Assembly: GCA_030248065.1 (NCBI GenBank)
Contig: JASAMV010002792.1
Span: 1-64,000 of the forward strand
Direction: 5' to 3'
DNA from: Rhynchonema sp. JSB1_4
Lineage: Eukaryota > Nematoda > Chromadorea > Monhysterida > Xyalidae
DNA length: 64,000 bases
Shown here: one piece after another, positions 37,314 through 48,228 of the stretch
How the letters are laid out: every line of letters starts with the position of its first letter
Numbering within the stretch: the stretch's first letter is position 1
The notes under the pieces: model-generated
Databases searched by the model: none
What the model saw: only the letters and a program-made list of their open reading frames with translations
What the model was told of the DNA's origin: nothing
Program-made: the position numbers and the translations under genes

Positions 37314-39053
37314 TATTTTTTGACGTTAATTGTCGGACTAGCCTGTGCATTTCGTGCCGTTAGTTGGTGGACTAACCAATCCAGGCTGTGTGTTTAGTGA
37401 TTAGGCATATTAGTCACGTCATGTGTTGAAACTCAAGGGCATCGACGGCGACGCAACGCGTCGACGGAGATCGCCCTTGCCTGTCAATCTTGCTCGTTTG
37501 TCGGGGGACTATCCTGTATATTTTATGACGTTAATTGTCGGACTAGCCTGTGCATTTCGTGCCTTTAGTTGTTGGACTAACCAATCCAGCCTGTGCGTTT
37601 TGTGTTTAGAGATATCAGTCATGTCTTGTATTGACACTCAAGGGCATCGACGGCGACGCAACGCGTCGACGGAGATCGCCCTTGCCTGTCAGTCTTGCTC
37701 GTTTGTCGGGGGACTAGCCTGTATATTTTGTGATGTTAATTGTCGGACTAGCCTGTGCATTTCGTGCCGTTAGTTGTTGGACTAACCAATCCAGCCTGTG
37801 CGTTTTGTGTTTGGAGATATTAGTCATGTCTTGTATTGACACTCAAGGGCATCGACGGCGACGCAACGCGTCGACGGAGATCGCCCTTGCCTGTCAGTCT
37901 TGCTCGTTGGTCGGGGGACCAGCCTGTATATTTTTTGACGTTAATTGTCGGACTAGCCTGTGCATTCCGTGCCGTTAGTTGGTGGACTAACCAATCCAGG
38001 CTGTGTGTTTAGTGATTAGGCATATTAGTCACGTCATGTGTTGAAACTCAAGGGCATCGACGGCGACGCAACGCATCGACGGAGATCGCCCTTGCCTGTC
38101 AGTCTTGCCCGTTGGTCGGGGGACCAGCCTGTATATTTTTTGACGTTAATTGTCGGACTAGCCTGTACATTTCGTGCCGTTAGTTGCTGGACTAACCAAT
38201 CCAGCCTGTGTGTTTTGTGTTTAGAGATATTAGTCATGTCTTGTATTGACACTCAAGGGCATCGACGGCGACGCAACGCGTCGACGGAGATCGCCCTTGC
38301 CTCTCAGTCTTGCTCGTTTGTCGGGGGACTAGCCTGTATATTTTGTGATGTTAATTGTTGGACTAGCCTGTGCATTTCGTGCCGTTAGTTGGTGGACTAA
38401 GCAATCCAGCCTGTGCGTTTTGTGTTTAGAGATATTAGTCATGTCTTGTATTGACACTCAAGGGCATCGACGGCGACGCAACGCGTCGACGGAGATCGCC
38501 CTTGCCCGTCAGTCGGGGGACCAGCCTGTATATTTTTTGACGTTAATTGTCGGACTAGCCTGTGCATTTCGTGCCGTTAGTTGGTGGACTAACCAATCCA
38601 GGCAGTGTGTTTAGTGATTAGGCATATTAGTCACGTCATGTGTTGAAACTCAAGGGCATCGACGGCGACGCAACGCGTCGACGGAGATCGCCCTTGCCCG
38701 TCAGTCTTGCCCGTTCGTCGGGGGACTAGCCTGTATATTTTGTGACGTTAATTGTCGGACTAGCCTATGCATTTCGTGCCGTTAGTTGGTGGACTAACCT
38801 ATCCAGCCTGTGTGTTTAGTGATCAGGCATATTAGTCACATCATGTGTTGACACTCAAGGGCATCGACGGCGACGCAACGCGTCGACGGAGATCGCCCTT
38901 GCCCGTTAGCTTTCTCGTTGGTCGGGGGACTAGACTGTATATTTTGTGACGTTAATTGTCGGACTAGGCTGTGCATTTTGTGCGCTTAGTTGGTGGATTA
39001 ACCTATCCAGCTCGTGTGTTTTGTGTTTAGAGATATTAGTCATGTCCTGTATT
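37314..39053. repeat. Satellite array, about eight units of about 207 bp
   Basis: The core CGACGGCGACGCAACGCG recurs near 37446, 37653, 37860, 38061, 38269, 38474, 38664 and 38872. Spacing is mostly 201-208 bp, with one shortened unit of 190 bp. Each unit also carries TTAATTGTCGGACTAGCCTG and GTTGGTGGACTAACCAATCC. AAGGGCATCGACGGCGACGC is almost the inverted complement of the following GCGTCGACGGAGATCGCCCT, so each unit can form a hairpin. Units alternate between two subtypes (GGCATATTAGTCACGTCATG and GATATTAGTCATGTCTTGTA). Because 207 is a multiple of three, spurious frames cross units. Confidence 0.95.
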
Positions 39054-39500
39054 TGCGATGACGGAGTACGCGTGACAACTTTGACGTGTTTTATGGCTGC
39101 CCCGCCCGTACTTGTTAGTTGTCGCATCACTGGAGTGTAGGTCGTTGAATTTAGTCGCACAACAGACGGCAAATTTTGTCATGCTTGGTCGCACAACTAA
39201 GAATGTACATTATCAATTTAGTCGTGCAACCGACAGAAAATGTCGCCACACTTCGTCGGACGATTGGTAACGTGTGCGGCAGAATCCAGTTCAACAACAT
39301 ACAACAATTCAGCTTCTTGATTTCGTTGCCTTTGATTACAGTACTGTGATGAACAATTATAGCTCAAGACAAAAAGTGGAAAGGATGTGGTTGTTGCATG
39401 TTGCAAAATGCACGCTTACGACGGCATCGCAACGCGATGACGGAGTACGCGTGACAACTTTGACGTGTTTGATGGCTGCCCCGCCCGCACTGGGTAGTTG
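39050..39500. repeat. Direct repeat of about 60 bp, two copies
   Basis: The segment GATGACGGAGTACGCGTGAC followed by AACTTTGACGTGTTTxATGG and CTGCCCCGCCCG occurs near 39056-39113 and again near 39437-39495. The interval is full of GTCGCACAAC motifs like those in the 36 kb array. Confidence 0.8.
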
Positions 39501-39668
39501 TTGTTGGTTGACTATTGTTTCGCGTGTGCTGCTTCATTTGTGCTTTTGTTTATTATATTTATCTTGTGTACAGTAAAGCAACCCACGAGCCACGACGGCA
39601 TCCATCGCGATGCCGGAGTGCGCGTTCCCATTTGATGTCTTCACAAGACTCGACAAAAGGGTCAAAAC

Positions 39669-41259
39669 TAGGAAAAAAGTGCCGGAGGCAGCGCCGTATA
39701 CCTTGGTTGTGGTGACCACACGTTGTCACTCTGTTTCTGATGATATAATGGGTCAAAACAAGCACCTTGTCCTCTATGCAGTATTTCCGTCAGTTTCTGA
39801 TGATATAATGGATCAAAACAAGCACCCTGGCCTTCATACACTTTTTTACACAGTTTCTGATGATACAATGGGTCAAAACAAGCCTGTTCGTTCACTTTGA
39901 CGACAACCAAGGTATACGCCGCGCGCTCGCCGGGGAGTTACCACCATTGTTTGTGTCATCAACTGCGAGTTAAATGGGTCAGCCAATTTTGTTACCGGTC
40001 ACAAACACAGTTTTCGAAATGATCAGGGATGTACAAACTGAGTGACCTAGTCGACCAACCAGTGTCACAGATTTTAGAACGCTATGGTTCATTTAAGTTG
40101 GCAGTCGTCTAACTTGTGTCATAAATTGCGGAACTTACAGTCGTGGTTCAACCGGTGATAATCTAGTCGTGCAACTAGCGTCACAAGTTGCTCAACCAAG
40201 TGATTCAACTAAGCTAGTGATAATATAGTCGTCCAACTAGTCTCTCAAACTGCGGTACGTGGTGGTGCAACTTGTGATGATTGCATAAGTCGTCCATTGA
40301 CGGCGCAATAGTCAAGTAGTAACAGTCGAACCTAGTGATGGTCAGTGATGTGGTTGGGGGTATGGGGGGTATTACCCCCAACTGCTAGGTAGCTTTCTTG
40401 CTCCGAAACCCATACCCCCAAACTGGCTAGCTAGGTTTCTTGCTCCGGTCACCAAGTAGAAAAAGTGTTGATTTCAGTGCCAAAATGACCATTTTATGGG
40501 CCAAAATGGTCAAATTCGTTCAAATTTTCTCACACGTGCACAAAAATACGCATTTTAAGGCTTATTTTAGCATAATTTCTACCAATTTTTTACCCCTGTT
40601 TTTGACTTCTGGACCAATACCCCCAAATCGGGGTACCCGGCTAGCTAGCTAGCTTTCTTGCGCCGGACCCCTCCAGCTAGCTAGCTTTCTTGCTCGGACC
40701 AACTACATCACTGGTGATGGTATCATAGTCGTTCGACCAGTGTTGCGTAGGCGATCGCCGATCTTGTTCATGGAGGTAATTTGTTTTCAGTTGTGAATTG
40801 TGCTCTAGGTTGGACTTTTCGTCAATTTTTGCATTGGATCTTTTCCTGACGTTACATCCTCACAAGTTTGTCGGTTGTGAAAGCTTGATTTTAGTTCCAA
40901 ATACAAATGCATAAGCTTCCGTGGAAAGTTTGACTTGTGGTAACGCGGACCCATTTAACTCGCAGTTGATGACACAAACAATGGTGGTAACTCCCCGGCG
41001 AGCGCGCGGCGTATACCTTGGTTGTCGTCAAAGTGAACGAACAGGCTTGTTTTGACCCATTGTATCATCAGAAACTGTGTAAAAAAGTGTATGAAGGCCA
41101 GGGTGCTTGTTTTGATCCATTATATCATCAGAAACTGACGGAAATACTGCATAGAGGACAAGGTGCTTGTTTTGACCCATTATATCATCAGAAACAGAGT
41201 GACAACGTGTGGTCACCACAACCAAGGTATACGGCGCTGCCTCCGGCACTTTTTTCCTA
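39669..41259. mobile_element. 1.6 kb structure with 312 bp terminal inverted repeats, non-coding
   Basis: The left arm 39669-39980 and right arm 40948-41259 have the same length and look nearly identical in inverted orientation. Each arm contains a smaller element bounded by CGTATACCTTGGTTGT and its inverse (39692-39919 and its mirror). That element has three tandem units of about 62 bp carrying TTTCTGATGATATAATGGG and TCAAAACAAGCA. The interior has no transposase-like frame. It holds degenerate GTCGTGCAAC repeats and several AGCTAGCTTTCTTGCTCCGG copies. It could be a non-autonomous DNA transposon or a segmental inversion duplication. Arm similarity suggests recent origin or gene conversion. 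Confidence 0.85.
40350..40710. repeat. AGCTAGCTTTCTTGCTCCGG copies and G/C-rich palindrome
   Basis: TTGGGGGTATGGGGGGTATTACCCCCAA is partly self-complementary. It is followed by several copies of GCTAGCTTTCTTGCTCCGG-like sequence spaced over about 330 bp, with AT-rich sequence between. It forms part of the interior of the 1.6 kb inverted-repeat structure. Confidence 0.7.
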
Positions 41260-41340
41260 CCCCCCCCAACCTGCAGTGCTGACCCCTTGGCCAACAATCA
41301 GACAAACAGATGAAACATCAGCTTAATCACGTGTCCACAG

Positions 41341-44084
41341 GTTCTGATCAGTTTCGGTGCCGTGCTGGGTCGTGTCAGTCCGTTTCAATTGCTCGTGATG
41401 ACGCTGGTCGAAATCGTGCTCTACGCCCTAAATTTCTACATCGGTGTGCATTTGCTGAAGGCACTGGATGCTGGTATGTACAGGTAGTCTCATCAGTGCG
41501 ACTGATTCAATTTGGTTTTGATCACCAATTTTGGTGATAGGTGATCACCAAAATCATTATCCCACAGTCTGAATCGATCGCCATTTTTTGATCAACAGAC
41601 CCTGTCAGGTGGCTCGATCTTCGTGCACACGTTCGGGGCGTACTTCGGTCTGGGCGTGGCACGCGCGTGTCATCGTGACTACCACGTTGACCACAAATAC
41701 GGCGAGTCTGTCTATCATTCGGACCTGTTCTCAATGATCGGCACCATATTCTTGTGGATTTGCTGGCCGAGCTTCAACGCCGGATTGTTGAGTGACCCTG
41801 CTGATCAGTATCGGTGAGTGAAAGAACCTGCTTGTCAGGTTACTTTTCCAGAATTCATTCGTGTAAATTCGACCAGCATAAAGGTCATTTTCACTGGCCT
41901 CCACTCTGATCGAATTTGTAATCTTGAAAAAAATTACTGAATACTCGCATAAAGAATCACAGATTTCCAAAAATTCACAATGGCAGGCTTGATGATCGGA
42001 TCGGTCTTGCGCAGTGATTACTGAAATTGTTTAGATATTTCGAGCAGTGGCGTGAAAGGTAAACATAATGAGTGGCATCAGCAAGAGGTTTAGAAATATC
42101 CTAAATGCAAATGTCACTTAACCCAGGCAAAACGATTGCGATCACCATGTTTGATTGTTGTTAGTCCAGTATGTCAGTCAACCATACGTGTCAACCACTC
42201 TGCAATAAGTTGCAGTGCCATCCTGAACACCTATCTATCGTTGGTTGCGTGCACGATCGTCACGTTTGCCATCAGTTCGATTGTTGACAGCGAGTCACGA
42301 CTCGACATTGTGCACATTCAGAATGCGACACTCGCCGGTGGCGTAGCGGTTAGTTGGATATGGTTGCGGATCATGACAACAAACTTATAATTGTCGGATC
42401 TGTCTTGGTCAGGTGCCTTTTTGAAATATTATGCACATTTCAATATTCACTCATGCCAATTATTTTTCGACTATCGTCAAAGTTTGTTTATTTGGAGCCT
42501 TTGATCAACTTTTACGCTGGCCAAAATTAGCGGCATCAGTAAATCCAGAGCACTAATCTTGAAAAGTCTGTGGCCAAACAACCAAAACTGGTCCTATTCG
42601 ATCAATCACCCATGTTGATGCCAGCAATTGATCATGGGTTGCTCATCTTTTTACATAGTCGAGGACTGATAAAAAAAAGACACCAAAGCAACCACATAGT
42701 GATATCACCCATCCAGGTCGGTGCGTGTGCCAATTTCATCGTGTTCCCATTCGGCGCAATGTGCATCGGTGCACTGGCAGGTGCCCTTTCGGTGGTTGGC
42801 TATCGCTATTTGTCGCCCTGTCTGACCAACTCAATCCAGCTGTTCGATTCGTGTGGCGTGCACAATCTGCACGGAATGCCTGGCGTGCTGTCGGGATTGA
42901 TTTGTGAGTTTGCCGGCTTTGTTTTTGCGTGTTTTACGGTGTCACGCATCAGTCAGTCATTGATTCAGTGCGGCGCAAGCCGCCATGACGTGGCGAGTAA
43001 TAAGTTGTAACAAGAACACCTGCGTGATTGAATCTTTTTTGTCAAACTCGGTGATTGGGTTCGCTCTTGTCTTGATCATGTGCAGATGGGACTAATTTTG
43101 ATCGCCGTTTGGTCCTGAACAGCTGGCAAAGAACTTGCGCACAGCTCGAAATTAATCACGCTAGTAAATCTCGAAAAACCCATAGTGTACTGTGAAAGTC
43201 ACGTGAGCAAGACTGTGCTAATCTCTACCGGACGATCACTGATACCGGCTTTCCTGGTCACCGCCTCGAGCCTCTATGTTTTTTGTAGATCTAATTTGTC
43301 AATTTTGCCATGTGTTTTATTGAAATACTTTCATTCAGCCGCCATCTGTATCGTGCTGGCTGACCCGAACGTGTATGGTCCCGATTACGCCACAGTGTTC
43401 CCGATGTTTGCCACAGCAGAAGAGAAACATCAACCAGCGGCAGCAGCACAACAGGGCGGCGGAGGCAATCTGACCAATGAGACGACGACCACCACCCTCG
43501 CCCCGATCGGTGATTGGCTGCACGTGCAACAGGCTGGCTGCCAATTGGCTGCACTTGGCATCACGCTGCTCATTGCGTTGGCAGGAGGTAACACATTGGT
43601 GATGTTTCATATACTGTATGTTGGTGAAACTCATGTTTGTGTTGGCTAACAGCAATGTCAAGATACCTACGCCGTTACCAGGTTTGATTCTGATTACGGT
43701 TGGCACAGGCGACTGATATTCAATACAGAACATGAGCGCAGCCCGTGATAACTTCGTCGTGTCAGTCAGTCAACTACATTTCAATTTGTCGCAGGCATGT
43801 TGACTGGTCTACTGATGTCTGCGCCCGCTGATTTCTGCGAGCGACCGGACATCGACGATTGTTACAACGACGACGTGCTTTGGGCGACGCCCGACGACAT
43901 CCCGGGGTCCTTGTCTGCGTCCGCAGGCGTGAGCGATGATCCGCTGAACAACACGACCGGCTTCAGACTACCCCCGTTGGAGCACCGACCCGTTCCGTAC
44001 CATGAGCAGCGCAACACCGGCACCAACACCATGCAGATGTCGGCGATGACCGCTCAGGTGCACGCAGCACAGTCGAGGCACTGA
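41341..44084 (+). CDS. Rh-type ammonium transporter (Rh glycoprotein), 5' part missing, 398 aa recovered
   Basis: Membrane channel for NH3/NH4+ (possibly CO2). Exons are 41341-41473, 41609-41813, 42216-42348, 42717-42903, 43339-43587 and 43795-44084, phases consistent. Family landmarks are [84 protein letters not shown] and DPNVYGPDY. Both conserved pore histidines (VHTFGAYFG and VHNLHGMPG) are present. The tail after the last helix is acidic and polar (about 85 residues). The first helices (about 130-150 residues in the family) should lie upstream of 41341. That space is the 33.9-41.3 kb repeat block and I found no such exons, so the gene is truncated, has a long repeat-filled intron, or is misassembled. 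Confidence 0.9.
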
Positions 44085-44860
44085 TCACACGACGATTCGA
44101 TTAGAATATTTTGTTTGCAGGCGCATTTTGCAGTAGTTTTGTTTGGTGTTCTTGTATGTGTATAAGTTTATCGTGTCGCGTCATTTGTGTTTTTTATATT
44201 TTATCGATGAGGTGCGGTGAGTTGTCAAAGTTAATTTCAGAACACTGTTTTGCGCATCCCGGACTTTTGCAACAGCCCACACAGTCCCGGACGTGATTGT
44301 GACCGGGATGTTTGCTGCTTACAAAAATCGTTCTATTATTGGTTAAGACAAGCAAGGAGTCCGTTGGCGTCAGCCACCTCGTAACGCCTGTCATCACAGG
44401 TTCTTCATTCAGAACCTAAAAAATAGTCTTGGCTCTTTTAATTATGATAAATGTCAGTGTTATTCCACACAGTTTGTTTTCTTATATCTCTCACGATTCT
44501 TAGTTAGAGTCCTCCGGTATTGCCAACTTCAGAACCAGAAAATCTATTATTAATTGTTTTCTGCGTGTTGTCGTCCAATAATGAGTTCTTATGCGTACAT
44601 GAAGGACCTTTTCGTGTTTTTTATGTCTGTACATATTAGCCGTTGTCGTATGTAGGACATGTTTGTTCGTGTGGTAGTAAAATAGTGGTTGTATACCCGC
44701 CCAATGTATTGAATATGCACACTCCTGCGGTGCAGATGCGGCACATTTGCACAGTCGCACTCAGTTGCCGCGCAACAAACTGACTCATTCGCTGGGTCTC
44801 TTCTTTGGTTTCGAAATATCTGGGTGAAATATTTCGTCAGTCGCATGTCAGAGCAGCAAA
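44085..44860. other. Spacer between Rh and TBCA genes
   Basis: It holds the 3' flank of the Rh gene and the 5' flank of the tubulin chaperone gene, both on the plus strand. No additional gene is seen. Short frames here lack any signature. Confidence 0.5.
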
Positions 44861-45613
44861 ATGGCCAACCCAGATCTGAGACAATTGAAGATCAAGACCG
44901 GCGTCGTGAAAAGGTAAGGTGAAGGTTTCGAACATTTTGACATTTAGTGCGGTTATGGGACTATTTTCCAAATTTAGGCGCACCGCATGAGATTTATACA
45001 AGTATGTATGTATAGGCAACAGTAATGCGTAGGAATATTTGCTCAGGCCACAGCAAATCATCTGGAAGGGTCTGGCAATGGTAATATGAAACATCACACA
45101 GATTGACGAAAGAGAAATGTTCGTACGAAAAGGAAGTGGAAACTGAAACATCGAAACTAAACAAAATGAAGAAGGACAAAGCGGACGAGTATACGATACG
45201 CAAACAACACGAGATTCTGCAGGAGAGCAGGGCTATGATCCCTGATTGTCAAAGGAGACTTGAGGCGGGCGTCGACGATCTGGAGAAATTCATGGTTGGA
45301 AACTGGACTTTTGGGTACTGGTATATCGCATGACCTCAATGGTGGTACACGGTTTGAAGGCTGAGGCCTGTTGCAATCTTGTTTTTAGAAAGTCCCCCAG
45401 TTCCTGATAGAAAAATTTAGTCGTATACTGATCATGTCACTCGTCACAGAGGGTAGACTGTACCCATACAGCAATTTTTCTGTATCATTCCCTGAATTTC
45501 AAAACGTTCAAGAGTAAGTTTTGCAGAAAGGTCACGCGAAATTATCGGAGGAGAACAAGGAAGAATACGAATATGCCAAGATCGCACTGAAAGAAGCATC
45601 CAAGTCAAAGTGA
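44861..45613 (+). CDS. TBCA: Tubulin-binding cofactor A (tubulin-specific chaperone A), 3 exons, 110 aa
   Basis: Cytosolic chaperone that binds beta-tubulin released from the chaperonin and hands it on in the tubulin-folding pathway. Exons are 44861-44913, 45102-45294 and 45527-45613 (333 nt, phases consistent). The protein starts MANPDLRQLKIKTGVVKRLT and contains EILQESRAMIPDCQRRLEAG. These are the two best-conserved stretches of the family. It ends with a short charged helix. Length matches the usual 105-115 residues, and the three-helix-bundle pattern of charged heptads is clear. An out-of-frame upstream ATG (44845) overlaps the start. The chosen ATG has the better context (AAAATGG) and the family N-terminus. 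Confidence 0.96.
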
Positions 45614-46329
45614 TCATTTTGCTACAATGCACGCCGTGGAAAAGCAGACTATCTATGCAATTTTTTAATTCCCAAAACCTGATCCCAAGTTGGGAACAGG
45701 CAAAAATGACAGCGTATGTATATTAATCCTGTTCCGGTTGCGTGACTTTTGTGATAGCCGTGTCACGAATTTCAAATCTCCGTGTATGATCAAGTCGCTT
45801 GAACAACGCAGAACCGATCCAATCACCGGTCTATGTATATACCGGCCGTTTTGCACAGTTATGCACCTACACGAGGCACTTGTCGGTGACTCATTGATGG
45901 CCACAATGTGATTGGGTTAGCGTCTTGAATATCAAGCTGTTTCGAAAAGCGTTGAAACGTCACAGAGGAACAGTTTCTATGTTGCTGGTCGGAAGTGGTT
46001 GACGTGCTCGTTGAGTGATATTCCAACAATGCAGCAGAAGTCATTTACACCACCGGCCCAGCTCTCAGAAATCCGATCGCAATGATTCTGTCCAACATTT
46101 TCAGATCAGTCTTTATCACCACAGTTTTTTAATGAGCGTTTTGTTCGTGGTCCAAATCGTTGTGTTTAATTCCGGTTTTATGGTCAAGATTTTTGGAAAG
46201 AGATGTCATAGCATCAAATTAATCATATTTTGTGGTGTACCTACAGTAGTCAGTGAATTTCCCGTGTTCGACGAAAAACTTTTCAATCAAAGTCAAGGTC
46301 ATTTCGGGGCGCGCAGAGTCTTTCGGTGT
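45614..46329. other. Convergent 3' flanks of TBCA and lectin/TIL genes
   Basis: Genes on the two sides end toward each other here. No further coding region or repeat family is recognised. Confidence 0.5.
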
Positions 46330-48228
46330 TCAGAAGAAGAACTTGATCAGCATCAGACTCCCCAAGAGGGTCAGTTTGGAAAGCAGCAGTATTGCGGCTG
46401 AGGCCTTCGGCTCGTAGTCGGGCTCTGAAACATCACAAAATAAATAATCGCGTTTGCGAAAAACGAGAATAAGATATTCGACTTACGGTCACGGCCTTCC
46501 ACGATCATTGGAGGTGATTCTGGTGGGTCGGCGTTAAATTTGGTCTTCGTTGGTCCTTGAATGAAATAAGCAGGTTACCAAGGAACGGTAACGCAGACGC
46601 TTTTTGATTGGACCGCATTTTGCAATAGAGGTCGCTCGAGAACTAATTTTAACTATAGGGAAAAAGTTGTTCAGTTGCTCTGTTGGTTTCTGTGGCCCTG
46701 TTATGGTGTCACGTTTTTCGATCGCACATACAGCATGAGGGATCGACACCAAAACACAGGAGTCTGTCTTGATCAAGTCATTTCACCGCCACAAAAAGGT
46801 GAACTGCACAGGCAGCATCGTGAGGTCTCACCTTTGCAGTGTTCCCATTTGACGCACGCACGATCTTTGCGTCGCAGCAACCCCTCGGGGCAGAAACAGC
46901 CGGGTGCACAGTTTTCGTTGCACAAAGTTTCGTTCATTTGGCCGTCTGGTTCACACGTGGCCGGACACGTCGGGCCACACGAACGGAACACTTCGAATGG
47001 CTCGCACATTTGTGGTGTGGCTGAATGCATAGATGGGTTGTTTTTCTCAATTTGGGCAAAGAAATGAGTGAAGAGTGGGCTCAAGGGCAGGACTGCATGC
47101 GTTTTGCCTTCAGTTCGCCGCCAGTCACACGCACGTGTCAGCGACTGCACAAATGTGGCAGTTTGTAAAAACATCTGAACTGAAATATCCTAACCCACGA
47201 CCAATAATCTGATTCGTCGTATAAATGACTCACGTTGTTTCGGCCCGTTGTTGCTCTTTTGCACGAACACTTTGCCCCGACGTGGAGGCATGCCACGCGT
47301 TTTGTTCTTCATTTTTGTTGCCCCCGGGTACACCAGGTCCATGGCCGGGGTCACTGCAAATACAATAAGTTGGAACAGACCACAAGTGCGACAGAAACAC
47401 ATTTATCTAATGACCATTTTGTGCAACAGCGGCGATTTTTGAAGGAATTTTGATTGTGGTAACATTTTTTGGTGATGTTTCAAGCAGCACATTGCTGGCT
47501 TTGTTCATCTTCATTTCAACCGAGCTGCTTGTTGCTGTTGGTAGTTGGGGCTGTGGGTTGGCCAAAGCTGAAGTCCGAATATGTCGAAAACGGGTGTTGT
47601 TTTTCGAAAACATTCAAAACTCTGCACCAACGTTTGTACTGACAGACGAACTGCATTGTTTCGTTGCATGGTCTGTTGTTGAGTTTGGTCTTTGCCGGCT
47701 GTCCGCGAAAGGGTGGGTCGCACACGAACACTGGGCACGGGTACTTGGGATGTTGGGCCGGGTCGTACAACCAATAGGTGACTTGGAAGATGCCAGTTTG
47801 ACCACACTGCGCGTCCTGTGAGTGATTGATTGTTTGACTGAGTGAGCAATTGATTGATCTGTTTAGTTAGACTGATTTGGGTTCATTGATCGACTACAGA
47901 TTGAGCTTGATCGATCGCTCGTTCAACCTACCCATCCAGTCATGTATCCGAGGAAGGCCTCCATCGAGTCTTCGTGCACGACGGCCAACTGCCCCGTTTG
48001 AAACATCAGCTTGGGTGTGTGCTTCACACAGTGTTGTTGTGCTTGATGCCAGTTGAGTTGCAGCGGTGCACCGAAGTACACCAGACAGATGTCGTTGTTG
48101 TGGGCGATCACTTTAGGCGCGGGTGTCGGGCCGGCGAATTGGTCATCTGTGCAGATTGGGTTCATCAGGGTTGATTTGGCGAAGCACAGCAGCAAGAAGA
48201 TCGCTGCAATCAGTGATGTGGTCCACAT
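46330..48228 (-). CDS. Secreted or GPI-anchored C-type lectin-like plus TIL-domain protein, 6 exons, about 317 aa
   Basis: Exons in minus order are 47932-48228, 47632-47815, 47234-47353, 46832-47020, 46487-46555 and 46330-46424 (954 nt, phases consistent). A signal peptide (TSLIAAIFLLLCFAKS) precedes a C-type lectin-like domain with WHQAQQHC, GQLAVVHEDSMEAFL and closing CNETMQFVCQYK. A basic linker (KTRGMPPRRGKVFVQK) follows. A trypsin-inhibitor-like (TIL) domain then shows ten cysteines, including CGPTCPATCEPDG and CAPGCFCPEGLL. The C-terminus is hydrophobic to its last residue (AILLLSKLTLLGSLMLIKFF), suggesting a GPI signal or tail anchor. The 5' edge of the TIL exon has an alternative acceptor that would add about 20 residues. 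Ligand and function are unknown. Confidence 0.78.

Noticed and set aside
37423..38614. Several long plus-strand frames with repeated RGHRRRRNASTEIAL-like peptides
   Set aside because: They arise because the satellite unit is about 207 bp, a multiple of three. Copies contain stops and indels, so this is repeat periodicity and not a gene family.
41341..44084. Bacterial-type Amt ammonium transporter
   Set aside because: The [20 protein letters not shown] and [11 protein letters not shown] signatures and the intron-split structure are specific to the animal Rh branch.
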